Positions 17,809 through 26,312 of a DNA stretch of 64,000 bases are shown piece after piece. The stretch is from Nitrospira sp. (GTDB lineage Bacteria > Nitrospirota > Nitrospiria > Nitrospirales > Nitrospiraceae): contig JALDRG010000005.1 in NCBI GenBank assembly GCA_031315995.1, positions 186,001 to 250,000 on the forward strand. Reading direction: 5' to 3'. The notes under the pieces are model-generated. The model worked only from the letters and a program-made list of their open reading frames with translations, searched no databases and was not told the DNA's origin. Position numbers and translations under genes: made by a program. Every line of letters begins with the position of its first letter. Position 1 is the stretch's first letter.

Positions 17809-18014
17809 CCTCGTGAATTCCTCCTGCGCGTTGTCCCGCTTCGCGGTGTCCGTCCCCCTCCCGGTCAGGCCCGTGCCCGGCGCCGTCCCTGCTGTCCACT
17901 GTCCCTTCGGTGACGCGACGAAAGGGGCGCGGGGCTCCTCTTTTGAGACTCCTCCAGGAATTCGTTATAGTGAGTCAGGACCGGATCGGCCGAGCGTGAG
18001 TCGGAGTATCGAGC

Positions 18015-20312
18015 ATGCCTGAATCGACGGACATGACGAAGCTCATTCCTCCGGGAGTGTTGCGCGAGCCGGAGCCGTCGTCGCCCGCTTCTATTGAAAG
18101 CGAGCGGCGAAAACGCCATGTTCGGCCGGTGTGGATCGTGCTGATTCTGCTTCTGCCCTGTCTCGCCCTCACCTTTTATTATGCCCAAATGGCGGTGCCG
18201 GTCGGGGATGAGTCGGATTCCTTTCTGCCCAGCACCGGATATGCTTTCGTGCTGTTGCTGGTCAATCTCGACTTGATCGGCTTCGTCGTCCTCACGCTGC
18301 TCCTCTCGCGTAATCTCATTAAAGCCTATTTCGAGCGGCGGCATCGGCTCGTGGGATCAGGGTTCCGGGCGAAGCTGGTGGCCGCATTCATCGGATTTTC
18401 CCTCATACCCACTGTCTTGTTGGCCTTGGTGGCGAGCGGGTTGGTCAACAAGGCCGTCGATGTCTGGTTTAACGATCAAATCGAACATGTGATGAAGGAT
18501 TCGTATGAAGTGGCGCGTATGCACCATGCCGGTCACGTGTCGCTGGCCATCAATAGTGCGCGTGCCATCAGCCATGAAATTTACCGGGAAGAGCTCTTGT
18601 TGCCTGAACAGCGGGATTTATTGGTCGCGGCGATCGCCCGGAAGCGAGCGGAATATGCCACAGCGGGCATCGAGGTCTTTTCCTCAAGGATGGAAACCCT
18701 GACCAAGTCGCTGGATCCCGAGGTGCCGGTGTCGGTGCTCGATCTGCCGATCGGCCAACTGGTGTTACAGGTGATCAACGGCAAGCAGGAACTCACGTCC
18801 GTTCAGGAAGCTCAGACGGGGCGCCTGGTGAGGGCGGGCGTTCCGATCGCGTCCGGCATCCGCCGCGGAGAAATCGATGGGGTGGTGGTGGTCGACGCGT
18901 ATGTGCCGGAATCGTTGCTCGGCAAGATGGAGAGTATCGGGCGCCAATATGCCGAATACAAACAGATGAAGGCGATGAAGAACCCCATCAAGGCCGGGGC
19001 CTATCTGCTGGTGGCCGTCATCACGGTCATGATTCTCTTCAGCGCCACCTGGTTCGGATTCTATGTGGCACGGGGCATTACCGTGCCGATTCAACGGCTG
19101 GCTGAGGCCACCGAAGCCATTGCGCAGGGGGATCTCTCGGTGCGCATTGAAGCGAAGGCGACGGATGAAATCGGCACCCTTGTCGAATCCTTCAATCGCA
19201 TGACGGCTGATCTGCAACACAGCAAGACCAAGGTGGAGGAAGCGAACGTGTCGCTCCGCCAATCCAACCTCGAATTGGATCGACGGCGCGCGTATATTGA
19301 AACGGTGGTCGATACGATCGCCGCGGGGCTCCTGTCGATCGATCGGCAGGGTATTATCACCACCTTCAATCCTTCCGCGGAGCGGATGTTGGGGTTGTGG
19401 GCCGATCGATTTCGTGGCCGGTCCGCCAACGAGGCCTTTAAAGAATACAAGTTGGACCTGTTTCAGTCTGTATACGATCGCATGCTGACCGACCAGCGGG
19501 ACAATATCGCGCTTGAAGGGCAATTGGATCTCCAGGGACGGTTTCTCACCATCGGGGTGCATTGTTCCCGAATGAAGGATGAATCGAACAAGGATCTCGG
19601 GTTCGTGCTCATCTTCGAGGACCTGTCGGAGCTGATCAAGGCGCAGAAGGCGGCGGCGTGGCGGGAAGTTGCGCAGCGAATCGCCCATGAGATCAAGAAC
19701 CCGCTGACGCCCATTCAGCTCTCGGCACAACGGCTGCGGAAGAAGTTCCAGGACAAGGCGCCCGATTTCGACCGGATTTGCGACGAATCCACTCAAGTGA
19801 TCGTCAATGAGGTCGGGAGTCTCAAGCAAATGCTGGACGAGTTTTCGAAGTTTGCGCGAATGCCGGCCCCGCATATGACGATGAGTTCGCTGGACGACGT
19901 CGTGAAAGAAGTGGTGGCGTTGTATGAGGGCGCGCATCGCGAGGTGGAGTGTGTGGTGGCGCTGGATCCCGATCTGCCGCCGTTCAGTTTCGATCGCGAG
20001 CAAATTAAGCGTGTCCTGGTCAATCTGTGCGATAACGGTATCCATGCGATGAACCAGAAGGGACGCTTGTGGATCACGACGCGGTATGACACCAAGCAGC
20101 GCCGGGCGGTGGTCACCGTGGCGGACGAGGGGACCGGCATCGCGTCCGAGGATCAGGAGAAGTTGTTCGTGCCTTACTTTTCCAGGAAGAAAACGGGAAC
20201 CGGGTTGGGGTTGGCGATTGTGCGGCGAATTGTGACCGATCACGATGGCCAAATTCATGCGGGGAACCATCAGCCGAAAGGGGCGTTGTTTACCTTCGAA
20301 CTGCCGGTGTAA
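18015..20312 (+). CDS. ntrY: NtrY-type sensor histidine kinase
   Basis: A 765-residue membrane kinase. Hydrophobic helices occur near residues 38-60, 75-95 and 120-140, then a large extracytoplasmic loop, and a last helix at about 325-350. A HAMP domain (VPIQRLAEATEAIAQGDLSV) and a PAS domain (AAGLLSIDRQGIITTFNPSAERMLG) follow. The phosphoacceptor His558 is in IAHEIKNPLTPIQLSAQRL, and the ATPase has DNGIHAM and GTGLGLAIV. This is the NtrY architecture, linked in other bacteria to nitrogen regulation, redox or envelope control. The partner regulator gene follows. Confidence 0.9.
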   Translation: MPESTDMTKLIPPGVLREPEPSSPASIESERRKRHVRPVWIVLILLLPCLALTFYYAQMAVPVGDESDSFLPSTGYAFVLLLVNLDLIGFVVLTLLLSRNLIKAYFERRHRLVGSGFRAKLVAAFIGFSLIPTVLLALVASGLVNKAVDVWFNDQIEHVMKDSYEVARMHHAGHVSLAINSARAISHEIYREELLLPEQRDLLVAAIARKRAEYATAGIEVFSSRMETLTKSLDPEVPVSVLDLPIGQLVLQVINGKQELTSVQEAQTGRLVRAGVPIASGIRRGEIDGVVVVDAYVPESLLGKMESIGRQYAEYKQMKAMKNPIKAGAYLLVAVITVMILFSATWFGFYVARGITVPIQRLAEATEAIAQGDLSVRIEAKATDEIGTLVESFNRMTADLQHSKTKVEEANVSLRQSNLELDRRRAYIETVVDTIAAGLLSIDRQGIITTFNPSAERMLGLWADRFRGRSANEAFKEYKLDLFQSVYDRMLTDQRDNIALEGQLDLQGRFLTIGVHCSRMKDESNKDLGFVLIFEDLSELIKAQKAAAWREVAQRIAHEIKNPLTPIQLSAQRLRKKFQDKAPDFDRICDESTQVIVNEVGSLKQMLDEFSKFARMPAPHMTMSSLDDVVKEVVALYEGAHREVECVVALDPDLPPFSFDREQIKRVLVNLCDNGIHAMNQKGRLWITTRYDTKQRRAVVTVADEGTGIASEDQEKLFVPYFSRKKTGTGLGLAIVRRIVTDHDGQIHAGNHQPKGALFTFELPV

Positions 20313-20420
20313 CTGAACGTACGATTGTGTGATGAGGCGAAGTGATTGCGCAGATTCATCCGGTCGGATGTGGCTGGCCTTGACCAGACGGCCGGATCGG
20401 ACTTCGTGCTTGGAGAATGT

Positions 20421-21821
20421 ATGTCCGCTTCGATTTTGATTGTCGACGATGAAGTGTCTATCCTGAACTCCTTGAGCAGCATCCTGGAGGATGAAGGGTA
20501 TGAGGTGAGTGTGGCGAAGAGCGGCATCGAAGCCCTCAAGATGTGCGCCGTGAGTCCGCCCGAACTGATGATGCTGGATATTTGGATGCCCGATATGGAC
20601 GGCCTGGAGACGCTTCGACGGTTGCGGGAACTGGTCCCGCACACGCAGGTCATGATGATGTCGGGGCACGGGTCGATCGAGACAGCCGTGAAGGCCATCA
20701 AGCTGGGAGCGTACGACTATATCGAAAAGCCGCTCTCACTGGAGAACGTGACGCTGCGTGTCAAACATGCCTTGGATCAACACCGGCTGGAACAAGAAAA
20801 TCGCACCCTCCGCACGAAGGTCGAGCGAAAATTCGAATTGATCGGGCGGGCGCCGGCGATGCAGCAGTTGAAGCAGATCATTGAAACCGCCGGTCCGACC
20901 AATAGTCGAGTGTTGATCGGCGGCGAAAACGGAACCGGAAAGGAATTGGTCGCCAGGGCCATCCATCAGCACAGCGCCAGGGCGAATCGCCCGTTCGTGG
21001 CGGTGAACTGCGCCGCCATCCCGGAAACTTTAATTGAGAGCGAATTGTTCGGGCACGAACGGGGCTCCTTCAGCGGCGCCACGACCATGAAGCGGGGGCA
21101 GTTCGAGCAGGCCGATGGAGGCACGCTCTTCCTGGACGAGATCGCCGATATGAGCGTGAGCACGCAGGCCAAAGTGTTGCGAGCGCTTCAAGAGCAGCAG
21201 TTTACGCGAGTCGGCGGGACGAAGCTGATCAAGGTCGATGTGCGTGTGCTGGCGGCCTCCAATAAAGATCTGTTGCAGGAGATCGAGAAGGGCACGTTTC
21301 GTGAAGATTTGTTCTATCGGCTGAATGTCGTGCCGATCGTGGTGCCGACGTTGCGCAACCGCCGTGAGGATATTCCTCTGCTGGTCAAGCATTTCCTGCA
21401 TGTGCACGCGGAGGAGCAGGGCTTGAAGATCAAGCAGGTCTCGCCGGAAGCCATGGATGTCTTCATGCAGTACGAGTGGCCCGGTAATATTCGCGAATTA
21501 CGCAACTTGATCGAACGGCTCATGATCATGGTGCCGGGGCCTGTGATTGAAGCCTCTCATGCGTCGGTGGCGCTGCAAGTGCGCCCCCAGCTTCCGGCCT
21601 CGCTCCCAGCCGCCGGGGCGCAACCCGCCAGTCCGTTGCTCACAAGACATTACGATTCACTCCGCGATGCCCGCAATGCGTTCGAAAAGGAATTTATCGC
21701 CCGCAAGTTGCGTGAACATCATTGGAACATCTCCCGCACGGCCGAAGATCTGCAGATCGAGCGGAGTCACCTCCATCGAAAGATCAAGTTGCTGGATGTC
21801 GAGATGCGCCCGGAAGCCTAG
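20421..21821 (+). CDS. ntrX: NtrX-type sigma-54-dependent response regulator, GAFTGA variant
   Basis: A 466-residue regulator. The ATG at 20421 is preferred to an in-frame start 75 bases upstream because the receiver domain begins right after it (ASILIVDDE). Asp53 (MLDIWMPDMDG) is the phosphorylation site. The AAA+ domain has Walker A GGENGTGKE and Walker B GGTLFLDEIADM. The sigma-54 contact loop, usually GAFTGA, reads GSFSGA at residues 215-220. A Fis-type helix-turn-helix (WNISRTAEDLQIERSHLHRKI) ends the protein. It pairs with NtrY 108 bases upstream. Confidence 0.9.
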   Translation: MSASILIVDDEVSILNSLSSILEDEGYEVSVAKSGIEALKMCAVSPPELMMLDIWMPDMDGLETLRRLRELVPHTQVMMMSGHGSIETAVKAIKLGAYDYIEKPLSLENVTLRVKHALDQHRLEQENRTLRTKVERKFELIGRAPAMQQLKQIIETAGPTNSRVLIGGENGTGKELVARAIHQHSARANRPFVAVNCAAIPETLIESELFGHERGSFSGATTMKRGQFEQADGGTLFLDEIADMSVSTQAKVLRALQEQQFTRVGGTKLIKVDVRVLAASNKDLLQEIEKGTFREDLFYRLNVVPIVVPTLRNRREDIPLLVKHFLHVHAEEQGLKIKQVSPEAMDVFMQYEWPGNIRELRNLIERLMIMVPGPVIEASHASVALQVRPQLPASLPAAGAQPASPLLTRHYDSLRDARNAFEKEFIARKLREHHWNISRTAEDLQIERSHLHRKIKLLDVEMRPEA

Positions 21822-21950
21822 TCAGGTTGCTGAAAACGGCCGCCAACTGCGTTCTCAGTCGCGACTCTCCCTGCGACGTACCTCTGAGGGTATGCCTCAC
21901 TCGCCTCGCTCCTTGCGGCCTTGCTGAACGACCGTGTTGAGCACCCTGCC
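21822..21950. repeat. Putative copy of a Nitrospira-type dispersed repeat
   Basis: Begins right after the ntrX stop. On the minus strand it contains TTCAGCAAGGCCGCAAGGAG, a CCTCAGAGGTACGTCGC core and CGGCCGTTTTCAGCAACC at the end. From memory, sequences with this layout recur many times between genes in Nitrospira genomes. No open frame fits. It may act as a transcript end or a mobile non-autonomous repeat. Only one copy is evident in this window, so the repeat status rests on recollection. Confidence 0.5.
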
Positions 21951-22126
21951 CTTAGCAACACACTGCTGGCGACAGTCTCGTTTTAGTCGCATGCTTATAC
22001 TCGTTCAGAATAAGAGTCGAGCGCCGCTGTTGACCAACCCTCTCCCGCATCGCTAAGATGCATCAGTCTGTCGGAGAGACACCGTTCGGCTGCGGCGAAA
22101 GATCCGCAACCGTCTGCGTCGTTCTC

Positions 22127-22182
22127 GGCCCAAAACAATCTTCGACGTATTGCAGTGAATACGCCTCCGGTTGTTTCGGGCC
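22127..22182. repeat. Nested imperfect inverted repeat upstream of purM
   Basis: The outer arms GGCCCAAAACAA (22127-22138) and TTGTTTCGGGCC (22171-22182) pair at 11 of 12 positions. Inside, CGTATT (22146-22151) and AATACG (22158-22163) form a second small stem. The compact symmetrical layout looks like a REP-type palindromic element. It lies in the 300-base region between the dispersed repeat and purM, which holds no gene. Confidence 0.55.
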
Positions 22183-22249
22183 TGCGGCCTTGCATCCGGT
22201 CTCGGCTCTTTAACCTCGCTGCGAAGGTGTTCTCCTCCAGACTCTCCCT

Positions 22250-23286
22250 ATGACGACCTATCGTGATGCCGGAGTCGATATCGACGCCGGCGATGAATTC
22301 GTCGAGCGGATCAAGCCGCATGTGCGGGCGACTTTTCGACCGGAAGTGATGACCGATCTGGGCGGCTTCGGGGGACTCTTCCGTTTTCAAGCCAACCGAT
22401 ACCAGGATCCGGTCCTTGTCTCTGGAACCGATGGCGTCGGGACCAAACTCAAGATCGCCTTCCTCATGGACAAACACGACACGGTCGGCATTGACCTGGT
22501 CGCGATGTGTGTGAACGATATCGCAGTGAGCGGCGCCGAGCCGCTCTTTTTTCTCGACTATTTTGCGACCGGGAAACTGTCGCTCAAAACCGCCGAAGCG
22601 GTCGTGCAAGGAATTTCCGCCGGCTGCCGCCAGGCAGGGTGCGCCTTGATCGGCGGAGAAACCGCCGAGATGCCGTCGTTCTATGCGGAGGGCGAATACG
22701 ATCTGGCCGGTTTTGCCGTAGGGGTGGTCGATCGGCCGAAGATGATCGATGGACGGCAGATCGCGCCTGGCGATGCGGTGATCGGGCTGGCCTCCACCGG
22801 GGTCCACAGCAACGGGTTTTCGCTGGTGCGCAAGGTCCTGTTCGAAAAGAGCCGGCTGACGGTCGACAGCGTGGTCCCGGAACTCGGCGGCGCGTTGGGC
22901 GAGACCCTGCTGACCCCCACGCGTATCTATGCCAAACAGGTGCTGTCCTTGGCCGAAGCTATCCCATCAAAGGAATTGCGCATATCACCGGCGGCGGGAT
23001 CACCGAAAACCTGCCACGGGTCTTTCCCGCTCGCTGCGGGGCGCGCATCCGTCGAGGATCCTGGCCGGTGCTCCCGATTTTCCAGACGATTCAGGAGCGC
23101 GGCGCGGTGGCGTTGGACGAAATGTATCGCGTCTTCAATATGGGAATCGGATTGATTGTGGTTGTCGCCCCCGAACAGGTCGATCGGGTGATGGCCAAGG
23201 CCGTGGAGTTCGGCGACCGGGCGTATCACATCGGCGAGATGGTGGGGCAGACGACTGACGAAGGAGTGGTCGAGTATGTCGGGTAA
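22250..23286 (+). pseudogene. purM: Phosphoribosylformylglycinamidine cyclo-ligase with an apparent -1 frameshift
   Basis: AIR synthetase, which closes the imidazole ring in de novo purine synthesis. The first frame (from ATG 22250) has the ATP/FGAM site [27 protein letters not shown] and [12 protein letters not shown], ending near 22960 with [11 protein letters not shown]. The remaining family sequence ([19 protein letters not shown] through GEMVGQTTDEGVVEYVG) continues in another frame to the TAA at 23284-23286. One missing base around 22958-22967 would restore a full protein of about 345 residues. Because the pathway is normally essential and purN is intact and overlapping, a sequencing or assembly error is more likely than true loss. 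Confidence 0.85.
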
Positions 23287-23950
23287 GTCACCGCGCTTGG
23301 TGCGTCTCGGCGTGCTGCTGTCCGGCCGAGGATCCAATCTCCAGGCGATCATTGACGCAATCGAGGCGGGAACCCTGTCGGCCGAGATTGCGGTCGTGCT
23401 CAGCAACAAGCAGGATGCCGGCGGGTTGGAGCGCGCGCGCAAGCATGGCGCTCCGGCCGTGTGGCTGGATCCCAAGCCGTTTGCCGGCCGTCCCGATACT
23501 CGCGAGGCCTACGACCGGGCCGTGCTCGAGGTGCTGCAGAAGCACGAGGTGGATCTCGTGCTGTTGGCCGGGTACATGAAAATCGTGACGACGGTGCTGG
23601 TCACGGCCTATGAAACCCGAATGATGAATATTCATCCCTCGCTGCTCCCGTCGTTTCCCGGACTGGATGTGCAGAAAAAGGCGATCGACCATGGCTGCAA
23701 AATCGCCGGTTGTACCGTGCATTTTGTGACAGAAGGCGTGGACGAAGGCCCCATCATCATTCAGGCAGCCGTGCCGATTCTGGAAGGGGAGACGCCCGAG
23801 GTGCTGGCGGCACGCATCCTGGAGCAGGAACATCGGATCTACCCACGCGCGATTCAACTCTACGCAGAAGGGAAGCTGCGAGTGGAGGGCCGGCGGGTGG
23901 TAGTGGCGGAAGCGGGGCACGCGGCGGCGGGTTTTCATAATCCCAGATAA
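23276..23950 (+). CDS. purN: Phosphoribosylglycinamide formyltransferase
   Basis: A 224-residue enzyme that formylates GAR using 10-formyltetrahydrofolate. The N-terminal VLLSGRGSNLQAIIDAI binds the phosphate of the substrate. The catalytic set is visible: the Asn-His pair in MMNIHPSLLPSFPG and Asp in FVTEGVDEGPIIIQ. The start overlaps the purM end by 11 bases, so the two purine genes are coupled. The C-terminal tail after LYAEGKLRVEGRRVVV is slightly longer than usual. Confidence 0.94.
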   Translation: MSGKSPRLVRLGVLLSGRGSNLQAIIDAIEAGTLSAEIAVVLSNKQDAGGLERARKHGAPAVWLDPKPFAGRPDTREAYDRAVLEVLQKHEVDLVLLAGYMKIVTTVLVTAYETRMMNIHPSLLPSFPGLDVQKKAIDHGCKIAGCTVHFVTEGVDEGPIIIQAAVPILEGETPEVLAARILEQEHRIYPRAIQLYAEGKLRVEGRRVVVAEAGHAAAGFHNPR

Positions 23951-24000
23951 CGTACTCCAGAAGTCCGTAAGTTCGTATGGAGACCCGGGCTTTGGTTGTG

Positions 24001-24006
24001 TATAAT
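24001..24006 (+). promoter_or_regulatory. Probable -10 box of the tRNA-Ala gene
   Basis: A perfect TATAAT lies 16 bases before the tRNA 5' end. With 17-base spacing the -35 region would be TGGAGA (23978-23983), a four-of-six match to TTGACA. Confidence 0.5.
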
Positions 24007-24022
24007 GCCGCGTGAGAATTGT

Positions 24023-24098
24023 GGGGGGCTAGCTCAGTTGGGAGAGCACTACGTTCGCAACGTAGGGGTCGGGGGTTCAACTCCCCTGCCCTCCACCA
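24023..24098 (+). tRNA. tRNA-Ala (anticodon CGC)
   Basis: A 76-base cloverleaf with encoded CCA. The acceptor stem GGGGGGC pairs with GCCCTCC and contains the G3:U70 pair that identifies alanine tRNA. The anticodon stem CTACG/CGTAG encloses the loop TTCGCAA, giving anticodon CGC for codon GCG. The T-arm has GTTCAAC. The gene follows purN on the same strand behind its own TATAAT. Confidence 0.97.
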
Positions 24099-24130
24099 AT
24101 TTCACTCTTCACCTTCATGCCGCTCGGTAA

Positions 24131-24322
24131 TCGATTCAAATTTTCAGTCTTAGTGAACCGATAGCCACGTTTCCGATCGTCCTCGATGGGCTCACGGCCA
24201 ACCTGGCCGTCGAGAAGTTTCCTGAAGATCTTACGGGCAAGCGGTCGCTGGCTGATAAACAGGCCAAGGCTATACTCAAACGGCTTCTCAGTTCCTTGAC
24301 GAACAGGTTCTCCGACACATAG
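24131..24322 (+). pseudogene. Possible gene remnant beside tRNA-Ala
   Basis: An open frame without any ATG, GTG or TTG start encodes a protein-like segment (IATFPIVLDGLTANLAVEKF, then PEDLTGKRSLADKQAKAILK) ending at TAG 24320-24322. The opposite-strand frame is not convincing. Because it lacks a start and sits just after a tRNA gene, it may be the tail of a decayed or displaced gene. I do not recognise a family. No further gene is seen between the tRNA and 24406. Confidence 0.3.
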
Positions 24323-24406
24323 GCATTGAAGACAAAGTTCGTCCAGTCACGTGGAAGACGAGCGTGGTGCCGACGTCCGTGGACGCAGGACGACGAAGTC
24401 GGAAAC

Positions 24407-24727
24407 TTAGGGCCGCAGGTCCCCATAATCGACCCACGTTTCTTTTTCGGCCAGGTACCGTGCCCCTTTGAAGTTGAGGCGTGAGCGCAATTGTGTGAAT
24501 CCGAACCCGAGCAGCTTTTGGGCGACCGACCTGACCGCTTCGCCTGTGTTGGATTGATCGGTTCCTTCCACGACGAAGGCTTCATAGGTCACCTTCCCCG
24601 CATATCCGCCCGCAGTGCGGTTGACGAAAACCGTCCGGTTGAAGGAGCGGTCGCTTGGATCCATCCCCTCCATCTGATACCGTTCGATCAAACCTTCTTT
24701 CTTGAAGCGGAGCGGCAGCCCATTCAT
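24407..24727 (-). CDS. Hypothetical protein (106 aa)
   Basis: A soluble protein beginning MNGLPLRFKKEGLIERYQM. The ATG at 24725-24727 is chosen because CGGAGG lies seven bases upstream; a longer in-frame reading lacks protein character. The core has VFVNRTAGGYAGKVTYEAFV, then a helix (EAVRSVAQKLLGFGFTQL) and a tryptophan-containing tail. It has no cysteines, signal peptide or membrane segment. It lies 88 bases downstream of the DUF2173 gene on the same strand and may be co-transcribed. Family unknown. Confidence 0.68.
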   Translation of the reverse strand: MNGLPLRFKKEGLIERYQMEGMDPSDRSFNRTVFVNRTAGGYAGKVTYEAFVVEGTDQSNTGEAVRSVAQKLLGFGFTQLRSRLNFKGARYLAEKETWVDYGDLRP

Positions 24728-24815
24728 GTCAACCTCCGTCGATAGGTCAAGGAAACACCCGAGGAAACAGGTCGGGGGTGCGATCCATGTGCAGATAACG
24801 CGAGCGGCCTCGGCT

Positions 24816-25142
24816 TCATCGGCTGACGAGTGCCTTGAAGAGCGCGTTGTAATCGGCCTTGGCCGTCTCGACGAACACCCCCTTATCTCCACCGACACAA
24901 ACGGAATACTGCCCCCCGGCGAACGCCCAGCCCTGAGCAGGCGTCCACTGCATACCACTCATGTGCTGAAATGAACTGCTCATCGTCTTGAACAACATGT
25001 TCACCGTGCCGCAAAATTGAGCGGCCGCTTGAGCCACCTCCATTTTCAGTTGTCCCCGGGAATCCACTAATTTGCCGTCATCGCTGAATTGCCCTGCCGC
25101 GATGACGCCCTTCATCGTCATGAGCTCATCTAACGTCGCCAT
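24816..25142 (-). CDS. DUF2173 family protein
   Basis: A 108-residue protein starting MATLDELMTMKGVIAAGQFS, typical of DUF2173, a family known mainly from chemolithotrophs such as sulfur and nitrite oxidisers. The sequence follows a Roadblock/LC7-like pattern (GVIAAGQFSDDGKLVD; GGQYSVCVGGDKGVFVE), which suggests a small alpha/beta platform for protein interaction. The structural likeness is my inference. It is the first gene of a minus-strand pair. Function is not established. Confidence 0.78.
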   Translation of the reverse strand: MATLDELMTMKGVIAAGQFSDDGKLVDSRGQLKMEVAQAAAQFCGTVNMLFKTMSSSFQHMSGMQWTPAQGWAFAGGQYSVCVGGDKGVFVETAKADYNALFKALVSR

Positions 25143-25543
25143 GGTCAGTCTCTCCTGTGGTGTGTGAGATCCTTCTTGAGAAACCGCATCCGGTGACTGG
25201 TGTCGCTGTCAACTTCCCACGACTGGCGATGCCTATCGCCACCAATAGGCGCGGGGCTATCAATTCAGGCTCGGTAGGCAGGTACAGGGGTGGCTGAGGA
25301 CCGGGATGGAGGAGGCACCGCTATTGCGAACATCGTTGTTTCCCTTGTCGCGTCTTTCAGTCATACGGTGCGATGAAGGAGTATGGGCTAGAAAGCATCT
25401 GCAAACTGGTCAATTTTGACCAGTCACCAGACGCCTCAGCGCCTAGTATCGACCTGTCCGAATCGCCCGTATGAAGGAAGGGGTGCTGTCGCTGCTAGAC
25501 TCCGGAACGTCTGATAGCCAGTCCGGAGAGAAGTGGAGAGGCC
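25143..25543. other. Intergenic region with a short inverted repeat
   Basis: About 400 bases with no supported gene, between the divergent DUF2173 and zinc ribbon genes. It contains a 9-bp perfect inverted repeat, ACTGGTCAA-TT-TTGACCAGT, at 25405-25424, which could be an operator or a small hairpin. I see nothing else in it. Confidence 0.45.
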
Positions 25544-25840
25544 ATGCGCTGTAGACGATGTGGCGGATTTCTTATCGAGGACCGGTTCGATCCGAACGAT
25601 TGCGCCCAACCAGCGAGGCTGCGGAGTACGAGATGCGTGAATTGCGGCTGCATCGATGATCCCGTCATTCGCGCAAACAGACGAGGGGCACATCGAGCCC
25701 AAGCGACGCCTAGCCGTCCGAGTGTCCAGCACGCTCCCTTGTCTCTCCTGTGGTCCGTGAAGTCGCCTGCCGTGCCCCTTCAGGACGGCGATCAATCACG
25801 TCCTATGTTACCGGCCGAGAAACTGTCCGGTCTGGCATAA
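25544..25840 (+). CDS. Small zinc ribbon protein
   Basis: The first 45 residues form a clear two-knuckle zinc ribbon: MRCRRCGGFLIEDRF with CxxC, and RCVNCGCIDDPVIRANR with CxxC. Small proteins of this pattern are usual in Nitrospira-like genomes, as far as I recall. GGAG lies eight bases before the ATG. The C-terminal half (from about residue 50) is low in protein character and may be read-through past a lost stop or frameshift, so the true end could be earlier. Likely role: metal or nucleic acid binding; unproven. Confidence 0.55.
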   Translation: MRCRRCGGFLIEDRFDPNDCAQPARLRSTRCVNCGCIDDPVIRANRRGAHRAQATPSRPSVQHAPLSLLWSVKSPAVPLQDGDQSRPMLPAEKLSGLA

Positions 25841-25959
25841 CACTCGAACGTGAGCGGCATTCGTGGAGGGCCGTGTATGGTGCGCGTGGACGGCAACGTC
25901 GTCATGAATGGAACGCCTCCCCAGTTCATTCCGCACGCCTGGTATCGCTCCCGCGAGAC

Positions 25960-26115
25960 AGCAGCTCAGCCATCATCGGCATCGGAGTGTTGAAAGCAGT
26001 CAGGACAGTACGCGGGATGACAGTCCGGGACATGGTGCTCGCGTGGATCGTTACCGTACCCGCCTCCGCCATACTTGCAGCACTCGCCTATATTCTTCTC
26101 GTTAGAATCGCGTAA
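25960..26115 (+). pseudogene. C-terminal remnant of a PiT-family phosphate permease
   Basis: The last 50 codons of this frame read SSAIIGIGVLKAVRTVRG, then MTVRDMVLAWIVTVPASAIL and AALAYILLVRIA. This matches the end of PiT inorganic phosphate transporters, where a STTH...SAIxGxG motif precedes the last two helices and an AWxxTxPAS motif. The upstream sequence in this frame is not permease-like, and the STTH segment is degraded to SLPRDSS. The rest of the gene is missing, so this is a relic. It terminates normally at TAA. Confidence 0.6.
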
Positions 26116-26312
26116 GCGGCCGTACAGTCTCGTTATACCGCTTCATGGTACACAGAGCGGGATTCAGCCGTTGAGTCGAACAGATATTGTTTCCATGGCG
26201 AATACAATACGTACCAGTCAAAGGGAGTTGGCGCGGCAGGCGGCGATCTCTCTCCATGAATCGACTCAAGCCCTCCAGTGGATGACCTGGCATTGCCGCC
26301 TCGTCACGCCTA

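Noticed and set aside
18765..20669. Long 634-codon minus-strand frame
   Set aside because: It is the antisense shadow of ntrY and the start of ntrX, which carry full kinase and receiver motifs.
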